DNA of 64,000 bases from Deltaproteobacteria bacterium. Lineage in GTDB: Bacteria; UBA10199; JACPAL01. Below, piece after piece: positions 26,634 through 34,574 of this stretch (positions are counted from its first letter, which is position 1; each line of letters opens with the position of its first letter). The notes below the pieces were generated by a model that saw only the letters and a list, made by a program, of their open reading frames with translations, had not been told where the DNA came from and did not search any database. Where the stretch lies: NCBI GenBank assembly GCA_016180845.1, contig JACPAK010000001.1:1-64000 (forward strand). The letters are read 5' to 3'. A program made the position numbers and the translations under genes.

Positions 26634-27108
26634 CCTCTTTTTCCTTTTTAGGCGCCTTGTACGGCATGATCCTCTGACCACCGGGGACAAATTTATAAAC
26701 CAGATCGGCCAACGTCTCCGTCGCTCGCTCAAACTGACGCGTAAAATGAATCGCGCCGGTCGGGCAAGGTTCTGTGCAAAGCCCACAATACATACACTTC
26801 GCCATATCGATATCAAACTGTGTCAGAAGCCTCTCCTTCGAGGCCTCGTCCTTCTCGGTCACGATCTTGATGCAGTCAATCGGACAGTCATTCATGCAGG
26901 CGAGACAGGCGGTGCAGATCTCCATGTCGACTTTCAAGAAACCGCGAAATCTTTCCGGAAGTGTTTCGGACAATTTCTTTGGAATCCGATCGGGATACTG
27001 GATCGTGACCGGTCTCCTGAAGAGATGGGAAAAGGTCACCGCCATCCCCTCGAAAATTGTCGAGGTAGCGTGAGAGATGTTTTTGAAGTAGGAAACAAAT
27101 GTATCCAT
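26617..27108 (-). CDS. nuoI: NADH-quinone oxidoreductase subunit I
   Basis: A two-4Fe-4S ferredoxin-like subunit (clusters N6a and N6b) that passes electrons from the input arm to NuoB. Ligand sets are C65, C68, C71, C75 (CTACLACMNDCP) and C105, C108, C111, C115 (CMYCGLCTEPCP). The ATG at 27108 directly follows the nuoH stop; a TTG at 27117 is the alternative. It has 163 residues, ending in a Lys/Glu/Ala-rich tail. It is the only nuoI in the window, so cluster 1 depends on it or on a copy elsewhere. Confidence 0.95.
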   Translation of the reverse strand: MDTFVSYFKNISHATSTIFEGMAVTFSHLFRRPVTIQYPDRIPKKLSETLPERFRGFLKVDMEICTACLACMNDCPIDCIKIVTEKDEASKERLLTQFDIDMAKCMYCGLCTEPCPTGAIHFTRQFERATETLADLVYKFVPGGQRIMPYKAPKKEKEDVAAA

Positions 27109-27109
27109 A

Positions 27110-28318
27110 TTATACAAACGGATTCAGATGCACCCTCACGTTTGCCGCCTTCAATTGATACCACACCCGATAGAAAAAATAACCCCCTGTCACCACGGCC
27201 CCACCGAAAAGGGTGTAACTCACCAAAGGGACTCCTTTTGGAAACAAGACCATCCATAAGGCGGTCCCTAACGCACAGGCAAAACCAAATGGCAAAAGAT
27301 ATTTCCAACAGAGAATCATGAGTTGATCGACCCTCACACGCGGGAGTGTCCACCGGATCCAGATGACAACAAAGACAATCGCGATCGCTTTGATGAAGAA
27401 GGTCAAGAACTCCAGGAGATGGGGAAGGATAAAATGAGTCGCAGCCCCCCATTGACGAACTGCCGGTGGAATCTGCCACCCGCCGAGGAAGAGCGCCGTC
27501 CCGACAGCGGCAATCAGATAAATATTGGCCCACTCCTCAAAATAAAAGAAAACGAATCGCATCCCGCTATACTCTGTCGAATAACCGGAAACGAGCTCGC
27601 TCTCCGCCTCCGGGATATCAAAAGGGGCACGATTTCCTTCGGCCAGGGCCGAGATAAAGAGGATGAAAAAGGTCATCGCCGTAAATGGGTTTGAAAAGAG
27701 GAACCACTCCCAGGGATACGCCCCCTGTGCCGCAATGATCTCCTGCATGGAAAGACTCCCTGACAAGAGGACAATCACGAGGATCGCAAGCCCTGTCGGA
27801 ATCTCATAGGAGACAATCTGGGCCGCCGACCGCATGCCTCCCAACAGGGAATATTTGTTATTCGAGGCCCAACCACTCATCATGATCCCGACCGTTACGA
27901 TTGATGTGACCGCAATGAGATAAAAAATACCGATATTCAGATCGGCAATGATCAACTTGCTCGAAAAAGGAACAACCACGAAAGCAACAAACATCCCGAT
28001 GAAAACGAGATACGGCGCCAAACGAAAGAGAATCGGATCGGCGTTCGTCGGAATAATATCCTCCTTCAGAAGTGATTTGATCCCATCGGCAAGCCACTGT
28101 AGAAAACCCTGGGGTCCTACCCTGTTCGGTCCGACTCGATCCATCATTCGGGCAGCCACCCGTCGCTCTACCCAAGAGATGATGCCGGCAAACGGGGCCA
28201 CAAAGAGCATCAGCATCAGGAGGGCAAATATCAACTGAACCCCGATATAAAGGTATTCCGTGGGCAAGAATGCTGGATACGGAATTTTCGTGAGGAGCCA
28301 ATTGGCAAATTGTTGCAT
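27110..28318 (-). CDS. nuoH: NADH-quinone oxidoreductase subunit H, cluster 2
   Basis: The second NuoH of the window. Motifs WVERRVAARMMDRVGPNRVG, MSGWASNNKYSLLGGMRSAA and the loop LAEGNRAPFDIPEAESELVSG are complete. Its 402 residues include a C-terminal extension after WIRWTLPRVRVDQL, with two hydrophobic stretches and a short basic tail. It therefore differs from the cluster 1 NuoH, whose extra length is internal. AGAGGAG lies before the ATG at 28318. A palindrome-related repeat fills the gap between this gene and nuoD. Confidence 0.95.
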   Translation of the reverse strand: MQQFANWLLTKIPYPAFLPTEYLYIGVQLIFALLMLMLFVAPFAGIISWVERRVAARMMDRVGPNRVGPQGFLQWLADGIKSLLKEDIIPTNADPILFRLAPYLVFIGMFVAFVVVPFSSKLIIADLNIGIFYLIAVTSIVTVGIMMSGWASNNKYSLLGGMRSAAQIVSYEIPTGLAILVIVLLSGSLSMQEIIAAQGAYPWEWFLFSNPFTAMTFFILFISALAEGNRAPFDIPEAESELVSGYSTEYSGMRFVFFYFEEWANIYLIAAVGTALFLGGWQIPPAVRQWGAATHFILPHLLEFLTFFIKAIAIVFVVIWIRWTLPRVRVDQLMILCWKYLLPFGFACALGTALWMVLFPKGVPLVSYTLFGGAVVTGGYFFYRVWYQLKAANVRVHLNPFV

Positions 28319-28338
28319 AATTTTAAAATCTCCTCTTA

Positions 28339-28372
28339 CCCCACTTTGAAAAAGGGGGGTTGGGGGGATTTA
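28339..28372 (-). repeat. Copy of an AAATCCCCCC-type interspersed repeat
   Basis: On the minus strand the gap between nuoD and nuoH begins TAAATCCCCCCAACCCCCC, then TTTTTCAAAGTGGGG. The nuoD stop codon TAA is part of the repeat edge. The same consensus ends (AAATCCCCCC and CAAAG...GGGG) occur in the larger palindromic copy inside metH at 49013-49065, so this is a second, shorter member of the same family. Confidence 0.65.
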
Positions 28373-29491
28373 CCTATCTATCTCCGGTGCCACAACATCC
28401 AAACTCGCAATAAACGCCACCAAATCAGCAATCATCATCCCTCGACTGATCTTCTCGACGATACTCATCGCCGTAAAGGAGCCAGCCCTGAATTTGACCC
28501 GATACGGCTTGTCACTTCCATCGCTGACGAGATAACAACCGAGATCTCCCCGTGTACTTTCTGTCCGGACATAAACCTCACCGGCAGGGGGACGAACCTT
28601 CTTGGGGACCTTCACCTGAGCCTCCCCCTCCGCAGGGATTTTTTCAAAACATTGTCGGAGGATCTTGCAAGACTCCCTCATCTCCTTGATTCGAACCATG
28701 TAGCGATCGTAACAATCACCCAACGCACCACCTTCACCGGTCCCAACCGGGATCTCAAAATCAAACTCCGGATAAACCGAATAGGGAATATCCTTCCGAA
28801 GGTCCCATTTCACTCCGGAGCCGCGGAGGTTGGGCCCCACGAGGTTATAGTTAATCGCATCCTCTTTCGTAATCACACCAATCCCGCGAAGCCGATGGAT
28901 CAGGATCTTGTTATCGGTCAGCAAACGATTGAACTCCTCGAGGAGAGGTTCGAACTGGTTGATAAATGAAAGGACCTTTTTATCCCATCCCGGCGGCATA
29001 TCGTAGATAACTCCACCCACACGGGCATAGTTATAGGTAAGCCTCTGACCGCAAAGCTCTTCGATCAGGTCATTCACCTTCTCTCGCTCGCGAAGCCCAT
29101 GAACGAACGGCGTATAGGCCCCCACATCCATCCCGAGGGCGCCGACAGCGAGCAGATGTGAAATGATTCGATTCAGTTCCATGGAAATGACACGCAAGAA
29201 TTCGGCACGGCGACTTGTCTCGATCCCCGCCAATCTCTCAACCGCCAGCGCATAGGTGTAGTTGCAGTTCATCGCCGCGAGATAATCGACCCGATCGGTC
29301 CACGGCATGAAGCCATGATAGGTCGCCTTCTCCGCAATCTTTTCGATCGAACGATGGAGATAGCCGACATCCGGGACCGCCGTCGTCATCACCTCACCAT
29401 CAGTCTTCACGACGAAGCGGATGACGCCATGGGTGCTCGGATGCTGAGGGCCCATATTCAAAAGCATTTCTTGTGTGCGAAGTTCGCCCAT
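28370..29491 (-). CDS. nuoD: NADH-quinone oxidoreductase subunit D, cluster 2
   Basis: The second quinone-site subunit. [12 protein letters not shown] (H21) and DRVDY (Y70) keep the two quinone-binding residues, so it should be catalytically competent. The length of 373 is typical of the short form. By eye it differs widely from the cluster 1 copy outside the motifs, so the two are old paralogues rather than a recent duplication. It starts one base after the nuoC stop. The stop codon lies at the edge of a G/C-tract repeat. Confidence 0.95.
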   Translation of the reverse strand: MGELRTQEMLLNMGPQHPSTHGVIRFVVKTDGEVMTTAVPDVGYLHRSIEKIAEKATYHGFMPWTDRVDYLAAMNCNYTYALAVERLAGIETSRRAEFLRVISMELNRIISHLLAVGALGMDVGAYTPFVHGLREREKVNDLIEELCGQRLTYNYARVGGVIYDMPPGWDKKVLSFINQFEPLLEEFNRLLTDNKILIHRLRGIGVITKEDAINYNLVGPNLRGSGVKWDLRKDIPYSVYPEFDFEIPVGTGEGGALGDCYDRYMVRIKEMRESCKILRQCFEKIPAEGEAQVKVPKKVRPPAGEVYVRTESTRGDLGCYLVSDGSDKPYRVKFRAGSFTAMSIVEKISRGMMIADLVAFIASLDVVAPEIDR

Positions 29492-29492
29492 A

Positions 29493-30008
29493 CTATTGTA
29501 TCAACGGTGGTCGCGTTGTCGCGATCCCATGATAATCCTCTTGCTCCTTATAATCCTTACGCAGTGGATGCCCCACCCAATCATCCGGGAGCATGATCCG
29601 TCTCAAATCACTGTGCTGATCAAACTTGATCCCAAACAGGTCGTAGACCTCTCGCTCGAACCAATTCGCGCAACCCCAAAGCGACTCAACTGTAGAAAGA
29701 TGTGCGGTGTCCCCTCTCTCCAGATAGATCTTCAGGGTAACGTTGTGCCGATGTTTGTAGGAAAACAGATGATAGACCACCTCGAAACGCTGATTCGCAA
29801 AACGATCAACAGCGGTAAGACTGGAAAGACAATCAAAAGAGAACTCTTCCCGTGTCTTCAAAACCTTGGCAATCTCCAAAATCTTCGCAGCGGGGACAAC
29901 AAGAAAAGGATCTCCACTCGTCGCCGAAGTGACAGGAAGTTTCGCCCCCTCTACCCATTCGATTTGGGAATGTTTTATTAACTCTCTGTAGATCTCTTCG
30001 GGTGTCAT
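29493..30008 (-). CDS. nuoC: NADH-quinone oxidoreductase subunit C, cluster 2
   Basis: The second NuoC, 171 residues. The signature [22 protein letters not shown] and [11 protein letters not shown] are intact. It ends with a tail containing [10 protein letters not shown], which the cluster 1 NuoC lacks. It lies 21 bp downstream of nuoB and 1 bp upstream of nuoD. Confidence 0.94.
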   Translation of the reverse strand: MTPEEIYRELIKHSQIEWVEGAKLPVTSATSGDPFLVVPAAKILEIAKVLKTREEFSFDCLSSLTAVDRFANQRFEVVYHLFSYKHRHNVTLKIYLERGDTAHLSTVESLWGCANWFEREVYDLFGIKFDQHSDLRRIMLPDDWVGHPLRKDYKEQEDYHGIATTRPPLIQ

Positions 30009-30029
30009 GGTTTTTTCCTTGAAAGCGAA

Positions 30030-30536
30030 TCAGGCAACCATTTGGGTTTTCTCTCGGTTGCGCAATAAGAATTTTTCCCGTTTCATTTTTTCCTGAATCT
30101 TCAAAAGTCCCTCGGTCAATGCCTCCGGGCGCGGCGGGCAACCAGGGACATAGACATCGACAGGAATGATCTTGTCGACCCCTTTCACGACGGAATAGGC
30201 TGGCTGAAAAAGCCCTCCGCAATTCGCGCAACTTCCCATCGAAAGAACATACTTTGGCTCCGGCATCTGGTCGTAAAGAATCTTCGTCCGAAGCGCCATC
30301 TTGTAGGTCAATGTCCCGGCGACAATCATCAGATCTGACTGACGAGGTGAGGCGCGAGGGACAGCGCCGAAACGATCCAGGTCGGTTCTGGGCCCGCCGG
30401 TCTGCATCATTTCAATCGCACAACAAGCCAACCCGAAGAGCATATACCAAAGCGATGAAAGCCGTCCCCAATTCAGCAGGCTATCCACACCGGCCGTAAT
30501 CACATTCTCCGGAATCTTGTTTTTTAATGTCAGCAT
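30030..30536 (-). CDS. nuoB: NADH-quinone oxidoreductase subunit B, cluster 2
   Basis: The second NuoB, with the full N2 cluster ligand set: C38-C39 (LACCAIEMM), C103 (GSCANCGG) and C133 ([10 protein letters not shown]). The sequence follows the common proteobacterial form ([19 protein letters not shown]) more closely than the cluster 1 copy ([20 protein letters not shown]). It has 168 residues including a basic C-terminal tail. It is 9 bp downstream of nuoA. Confidence 0.95.
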   Translation of the reverse strand: MLTLKNKIPENVITAGVDSLLNWGRLSSLWYMLFGLACCAIEMMQTGGPRTDLDRFGAVPRASPRQSDLMIVAGTLTYKMALRTKILYDQMPEPKYVLSMGSCANCGGLFQPAYSVVKGVDKIIPVDVYVPGCPPRPEALTEGLLKIQEKMKREKFLLRNREKTQMVA

Positions 30537-30545
30537 CTCAACCCC

Positions 30546-30983
30546 TTAAGGCACATAACTCGCCTTCGGAACAATCGACTCTCCTTGTCCTTCGGGCTCA
30601 ATCGCCACCTTCTTCATCCACTCGAGATCCCCCTTTTTCCAGACATAGACGAGGCCCAAAAGCAAGATGAAAACAAAAATCGCGATCTCGACAAACGCCA
30701 ACATCCCCTTCCCCTCTCCAATCCAGGCCTTGAAGACAGTTCCGACCGGAAGCATCAGTGCAATCTCAACATCAAAAATGATAAAGAGGAGGGCGAGGAT
30801 ATAAAAACGGATATTAAAATTAATCCGTCCCCCTTCGGTCGGGATCTCACCACATTCATAGGTCATAAGTTTTTCTTTAAACGGCACCTGCGGACGAAGC
30901 AGTCGACCGATCAGGAGCGAGGCAAAGACAAACCCGGCCCCAACAATCAGAAACATCAATATATTCGCGAAGTTAAAAAGCAT
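30546..30983 (-). CDS. nuoA: NADH-quinone oxidoreductase subunit A, cluster 2
   Basis: The second NuoA, 145 residues with three hydrophobic segments. LMTYECGEIP and FNIRFYILALLFIIFDVEIALMLP are the family signatures. The C-terminal 25 residues (KKVAIEPEGQGESIVPKASYVP) are an extra polar tail absent from the cluster 1 copy. It is the first gene of cluster 2, preceded by a good promoter candidate. Confidence 0.95.
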   Translation of the reverse strand: MLFNFANILMFLIVGAGFVFASLLIGRLLRPQVPFKEKLMTYECGEIPTEGGRINFNIRFYILALLFIIFDVEIALMLPVGTVFKAWIGEGKGMLAFVEIAIFVFILLLGLVYVWKKGDLEWMKKVAIEPEGQGESIVPKASYVP

Positions 30984-31005
30984 ATAAGCCCTTTCAAGCA
31001 GGGCT

Positions 31006-31035
31006 ATCTTAAGCCCGTCCCTGTAAATTTGTCAA
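31006..31035 (-). promoter_or_regulatory. Sigma70-like promoter of nuo cluster 2
   Basis: On the minus strand TTGACA (31035-31030) and TAAGAT (31011-31006) are separated by 18 bp. The predicted start of transcription near 30999 lies about 16 bases before the nuoA ATG. The region is shared with the divergent metallo-hydrolase gene. Confidence 0.55.
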
Positions 31036-31112
31036 TTTAAGACGGCAAAAATTCTGGTCTCAACGACAAATCTGGAGTAATATTCAATAGCTTGAAGCGA
31101 CGTGGGGGAAAA

Positions 31113-31934
31113 TTGCAGGTCCGATTTTGGGGGACGCGCGGTTCGATTCCGTCGCCCGGCAGGTCAACCCTTCTTTACGGCGGAAACACCTCATGTCTTG
31201 AAATTATTTACGGTGATCATTCACTCATCCTCGACGGGGGAACCGGCATCCGTCTCCTGGGACAATCGCTTCCGAAACACTCGAAAAAACCGGTTAATAT
31301 TCTCATCAGCCATACCCATATGGATCATATTGGTGGAATCCCGTTCTTTACCCCTGCCCTGAATAACGGCCAACCAATCAGGATCTATGGCCCCCCAGGA
31401 TTAAAACGGTCCCTTAAAAATCTTTTCCCCTTCCCCAAACTCCAATCCAGAAAAAAAGTCCTCGAAATCAAACCACACTCTTTTCGAATCCCCCCCTTTC
31501 GAATTAGTTGCCGTTGGGTCAATCATCCGGGGGGCAATTTGGGATACAAGATCCAAACCCCCTCTGGACATTCTGTCGTTTATATCAGTGATCATGAACC
31601 ATCCCTTTCCTGTCGTCATGGGAAATGGGCTCCTTTAGACGAGGAGATTGCCCGATGGATCGATCACACTGATCTCCTCATCATGGATGCCCAATATTTC
31701 GAAAACGAATACAAAAAACGTCTGGGATGGGGCCACAGTCCTATTTCTTATACAATTCAACTTGCGATTCATGGGGGGGCAAAAAAACTTTGTCTCTTTC
31801 ATCATGATCCGAATCATTCCGATGCTACCCTAAAACAAAAATTGAAGCTGGCGCGAGCATTGATCACCCATTCCGGCACCAAATTACCTTGTTCTCTGGC
31901 ACAAGAAGGGGCGGTGATCACCCTCTCATCATGA
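31113..31934 (+). CDS. Metallo-beta-lactamase-fold hydrolase
   Basis: The TTG at 31113 follows GGGGGAAAA, and the resulting N-terminus MQVRFWGTRGSIPSPG is exactly the family start; a TTG at 31092 is the alternative. Metal ligands of the HxHxDH motif are H67, H69, D71 and H72 (SHTHMDHIGG). Later ligands are in NHPGG, YISDHE and FHHDPNH. This subfamily includes class II cyclic-nucleotide phosphodiesterase-like and RNase Z-like enzymes; the substrate cannot be read from sequence alone. Its stop overlaps the ATG of an adenylate cyclase gene (ATGA), so cyclic-nucleotide turnover or signalling is a reasonable inference. No signal peptide is seen, so it is cytoplasmic. Confidence 0.85.
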   Translation: MQVRFWGTRGSIPSPGRSTLLYGGNTSCLEIIYGDHSLILDGGTGIRLLGQSLPKHSKKPVNILISHTHMDHIGGIPFFTPALNNGQPIRIYGPPGLKRSLKNLFPFPKLQSRKKVLEIKPHSFRIPPFRISCRWVNHPGGNLGYKIQTPSGHSVVYISDHEPSLSCRHGKWAPLDEEIARWIDHTDLLIMDAQYFENEYKKRLGWGHSPISYTIQLAIHGGAKKLCLFHHDPNHSDATLKQKLKLARALITHSGTKLPCSLAQEGAVITLSS

Positions 31935-34015
31935 AGAAAGCGATCCTTCTTCCTCTAGTCCTCACCGCTTTTGGTCTCCTCCTCTCTTTTCTGAGACCCC
32001 CTTTTTTTGAGACCCTTGAAGGGAAACTCTACGACATCCACTTCACACTCCGAGGCCCTGTCCCTATCTCAAATCAGGTCGTTATCACGATGATCGATGA
32101 AAAAAGCATCGGCCAGATTGGTCGTTGGCCTTGGCCACGGGCTATTTTTGCGGATTTGTTCGAAGAATTAGTGGCCCAAGGGGCGAAGGTCGTCGCCCCC
32201 GATATCTTTTTTTCCGATCCTTCAATCGGTGAACAAGGAGCCCAGCAAGACACCCTTCTGGCAACCACCCTGCGTCAGTCTCCTCAAATCTACACCGGCT
32301 ACTACTTTCTCATGACACCTGAAGAGATAAAAGAGAGCGCGCTTGATCGAGAGACTTTGAATCAAAATTTTGAAGATGTCCAAAATGATGCCCTCGATGT
32401 CGCCTATAATCCAGATAAAAGTCTTGAGGCGCTCGGGATCCAAAACATGTATGCCCCATTCTCACACTTCTTGGGCGAGAAACGACAGGGTTTTTTCAAT
32501 ATTGTCCATGGTCTCGATGGGACCGTCCGTGCCCTTCCGCTTCTCATTGCTTATCGGGAAAAAGTCTTCCCCTCCTTCCCCCTTCAGATCGCGTTGGGAA
32601 CAATCGCCAAAAACGACCCGTTGAATTTTCTGAAACAGCTCCGGCTCGATTCCCAAGGCAAATTCCTTGTCAATTTTCGAGGTCGGGGAAGCTCCTTTAC
32701 ACGCATCAGCGCCGTGGATGTCCTGGAAGGGGATCAAACAACTGTCCTCAAAGATCGGATCGTCCTGGTTGGCGCGACGGCAGCCGGCCTGGAAGACCAG
32801 CACCCCACCCCGGTCGATCCTGCGATGGCGTCAGTAAATCTCGCTGCCAATGTCCTGGATAACATGATCAAGGGAGACCTCTTAAGACATGACCTCATCA
32901 CAGAGATTTTCTCTGCCCTTCTGATCCTCTTGATTGGAACCAGTCTCGCGTTCTCGCTCTCAAGATTGAATGCGGCGTTTGGATTCCTATTTTTTCTTGG
33001 AGTGACCGTCTTTCAAGCCTTCCTGCTCCACTTCGTCTTTATTAAGTTTCAATGGGTCTTGCAGAATATCTATCCCATCTTTTCTGGATTCCTGGTTTAC
33101 GGCGGCACAACCCTCTATCGATATTTCGGAGAGGAAAAAGAAAAAAGATTTATCAGTGAAACATTCCAACACTATCTTTCGCCTGATGTCATACGGGAGC
33201 TGACCGACAACCCTCAAAAGCTCCGATTGGGGGGAGAAAGAAAAGAACTCACCGTCTTCTTTAGTGACATCCGAAATTTTTCATCGATGGTAGAAACAAC
33301 GCCCCCTGAAACCCTTGTCAGTTTCTTGAATGGCTATCTGACACCGGTCACCAATATTATCCTCGAACACAAGGGGCTCCTTGATAAATACATTGGAGAC
33401 GCCGTCATGGCGGTTTTTGGGGCCCCTCTCCCGGAACCAGAACATCCACGTCTCGCCTGTGAGTCCGCTGTAGAAACCATCAGACTGGTCAAGGCCTTCC
33501 AGGAAAAATGGGAAAAGGAGTTCAATGTCCCGAGGCTTCGGATCGGCATCGGGATCAATACAGGGGTGATGACTGTCGGAAATATGGGGTCGGAGAGACG
33601 ATTTGATTATACGGTCCTCGGTGATGCCGTTAATTTGGCCTCGCGGCTTGAGGGGCTCAACAAATACTACACGACAAATATCCTGATCAGTCAGTGGACC
33701 TATGAAAAAGTCAAAGAGCATTTCCTCTTTCGTGAGCTTGACGATGTCCAGGTGAAGGGAAAGCGTGCGACAGTTCGAATCTTTGAGCTCCTCGTCGATC
33801 CCCTCTCGGCAGAGGAAAAGATGCTCCCGATCTTTGCCGAGGCGCTCCATCTCTATCGGCGTGGGAGCTTCCGGGAGGCGAGGGGACTCTTCGAGAAATG
33901 TCTGCTCCTTGACCCGAAAGATGGCCCCTCACAACTTTTTGTTGAACGTTGCCAGCAATATGAGAAGAATCCTCCGGAAGATTGGGAGGGAGTCACTGCG
34001 TTTAAGGTGAAATGA
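31931..34015 (+). CDS. CHASE2-domain class III adenylate cyclase
   Basis: The ATG at 31931 overlaps the upstream stop (ATGA) and opens a signal anchor (MKKAILLPLVLTAFGLLLSF). An extracytoplasmic CHASE2 sensor spans about residues 25-305 (VVITMIDEKSIGQIGRWPWPR, VGATAAGLEDQHPTPVDPAM). Three or four hydrophobic segments follow (about 320-405), then the cyclase domain (about 430-620). Metal aspartates lie in VFFSDIRNFS and KYIGDAVMAVFG. The adenine-selecting Lys (LLDKYIG) and Asp (FDYTVLGD), and the transition-state Asn/Arg (NLASRLE), are present, so ATP is the likely substrate. A short TPR-like tail follows (AEALHLYRRGSFREARGLFEKCLLLDP). It probably senses an envelope signal and makes cAMP. Confidence 0.93.
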   Translation: MKKAILLPLVLTAFGLLLSFLRPPFFETLEGKLYDIHFTLRGPVPISNQVVITMIDEKSIGQIGRWPWPRAIFADLFEELVAQGAKVVAPDIFFSDPSIGEQGAQQDTLLATTLRQSPQIYTGYYFLMTPEEIKESALDRETLNQNFEDVQNDALDVAYNPDKSLEALGIQNMYAPFSHFLGEKRQGFFNIVHGLDGTVRALPLLIAYREKVFPSFPLQIALGTIAKNDPLNFLKQLRLDSQGKFLVNFRGRGSSFTRISAVDVLEGDQTTVLKDRIVLVGATAAGLEDQHPTPVDPAMASVNLAANVLDNMIKGDLLRHDLITEIFSALLILLIGTSLAFSLSRLNAAFGFLFFLGVTVFQAFLLHFVFIKFQWVLQNIYPIFSGFLVYGGTTLYRYFGEEKEKRFISETFQHYLSPDVIRELTDNPQKLRLGGERKELTVFFSDIRNFSSMVETTPPETLVSFLNGYLTPVTNIILEHKGLLDKYIGDAVMAVFGAPLPEPEHPRLACESAVETIRLVKAFQEKWEKEFNVPRLRIGIGINTGVMTVGNMGSERRFDYTVLGDAVNLASRLEGLNKYYTTNILISQWTYEKVKEHFLFRELDDVQVKGKRATVRIFELLVDPLSAEEKMLPIFAEALHLYRRGSFREARGLFEKCLLLDPKDGPSQLFVERCQQYEKNPPEDWEGVTAFKVK

Positions 34016-34222
34016 ATGGAACCAATTGAAGAAGTCACACATGAAATGTTAAAGAAGGCAGTCGGACATCCGATCGAAGTCGTCGCCTTCGGGATCTGTT
34101 ATCGTGGGAAGCTGACCCAGTTTGATCCAAAGTTGGGGACAATCCGGATTGTCGATGAAAAGAAAAATTATGCCGTCCTGGAGATTGAAAGGATCGAGGG
34201 GTTTACAAAGCTGGATGAATAA
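34016..34222 (+). CDS. Small SH3-like protein of unknown function
   Basis: A 68-residue protein whose ATG directly follows the cyclase stop (TGAATG). The strand pattern (IEVVAFGICYRGKLTQFDPKLGTIRIVDEKKNYAVLEIERIEGF) is that of a small SH3-like or Sm-like barrel. No metal site or signal is visible. It is coupled between the cyclase and the next exported protein, whose start overlaps its end by 8 bp. Function unknown. Confidence 0.7.
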   Translation: MEPIEEVTHEMLKKAVGHPIEVVAFGICYRGKLTQFDPKLGTIRIVDEKKNYAVLEIERIEGFTKLDE

Positions 34223-34568
34223 AACCATGCTCAAAGTATTGGGTCTGTTTTTCTGCTTGTCTTTACAACAAATCTGTCTGGCCCAAACCTCAGAGCCTCA
34301 AACCAGCGGCATTCAGATCGTCCTCGTGAAGATCAGCTCCTATACGGAGTCCCAGGAAATCCGCAACGAGATCCTGAAAATCTCGGGGGTCGATTCGATC
34401 ACCACCCGATCGGAGGCGAAGGAGCTCATCACATTGAGGATCCTTTATTCAGGTCCCTCGGAGAACCTCATCGAGGCACTCCGAACAACCTTTCAAGGCC
34501 GTTATTCGATCACACCCAAAAAACTGGCGTCAGGAATTGTAGAAATCAACTTAAGTCTTGGGGGATAA
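34215..34568 (+). CDS. Small exported protein, unknown
   Basis: The ATG at 34215 overlaps the upstream gene by 8 bp; a second ATG at 34227 is possible. The N-terminus is a signal peptide (MLKVLGLFFCLSLQQICLAQ). The mature part, about 90 residues, has a beta-alpha-beta pattern (GIQIVLVKISSYTESQEI, LITLRILYSGPSENLIEAL, ISPKK-like strand, IVEINLSLGG) and no Cys, probably a small ferredoxin-like periplasmic domain. No family recognised. It sits in the cyclase operon. Confidence 0.65.
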   Translation: MNKTMLKVLGLFFCLSLQQICLAQTSEPQTSGIQIVLVKISSYTESQEIRNEILKISGVDSITTRSEAKELITLRILYSGPSENLIEALRTTFQGRYSITPKKLASGIVEINLSLGG

Positions 34569-34574
34569 ACTTGC

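Noticed and set aside
30987-31005. Hairpin sequestering the ribosome-binding site of nuoA in cluster 2
   Set aside because: AGCCCT and AGGGCT can pair across the site, but the best promoter predicts transcription starting near 30999, so one arm would not be in the RNA.
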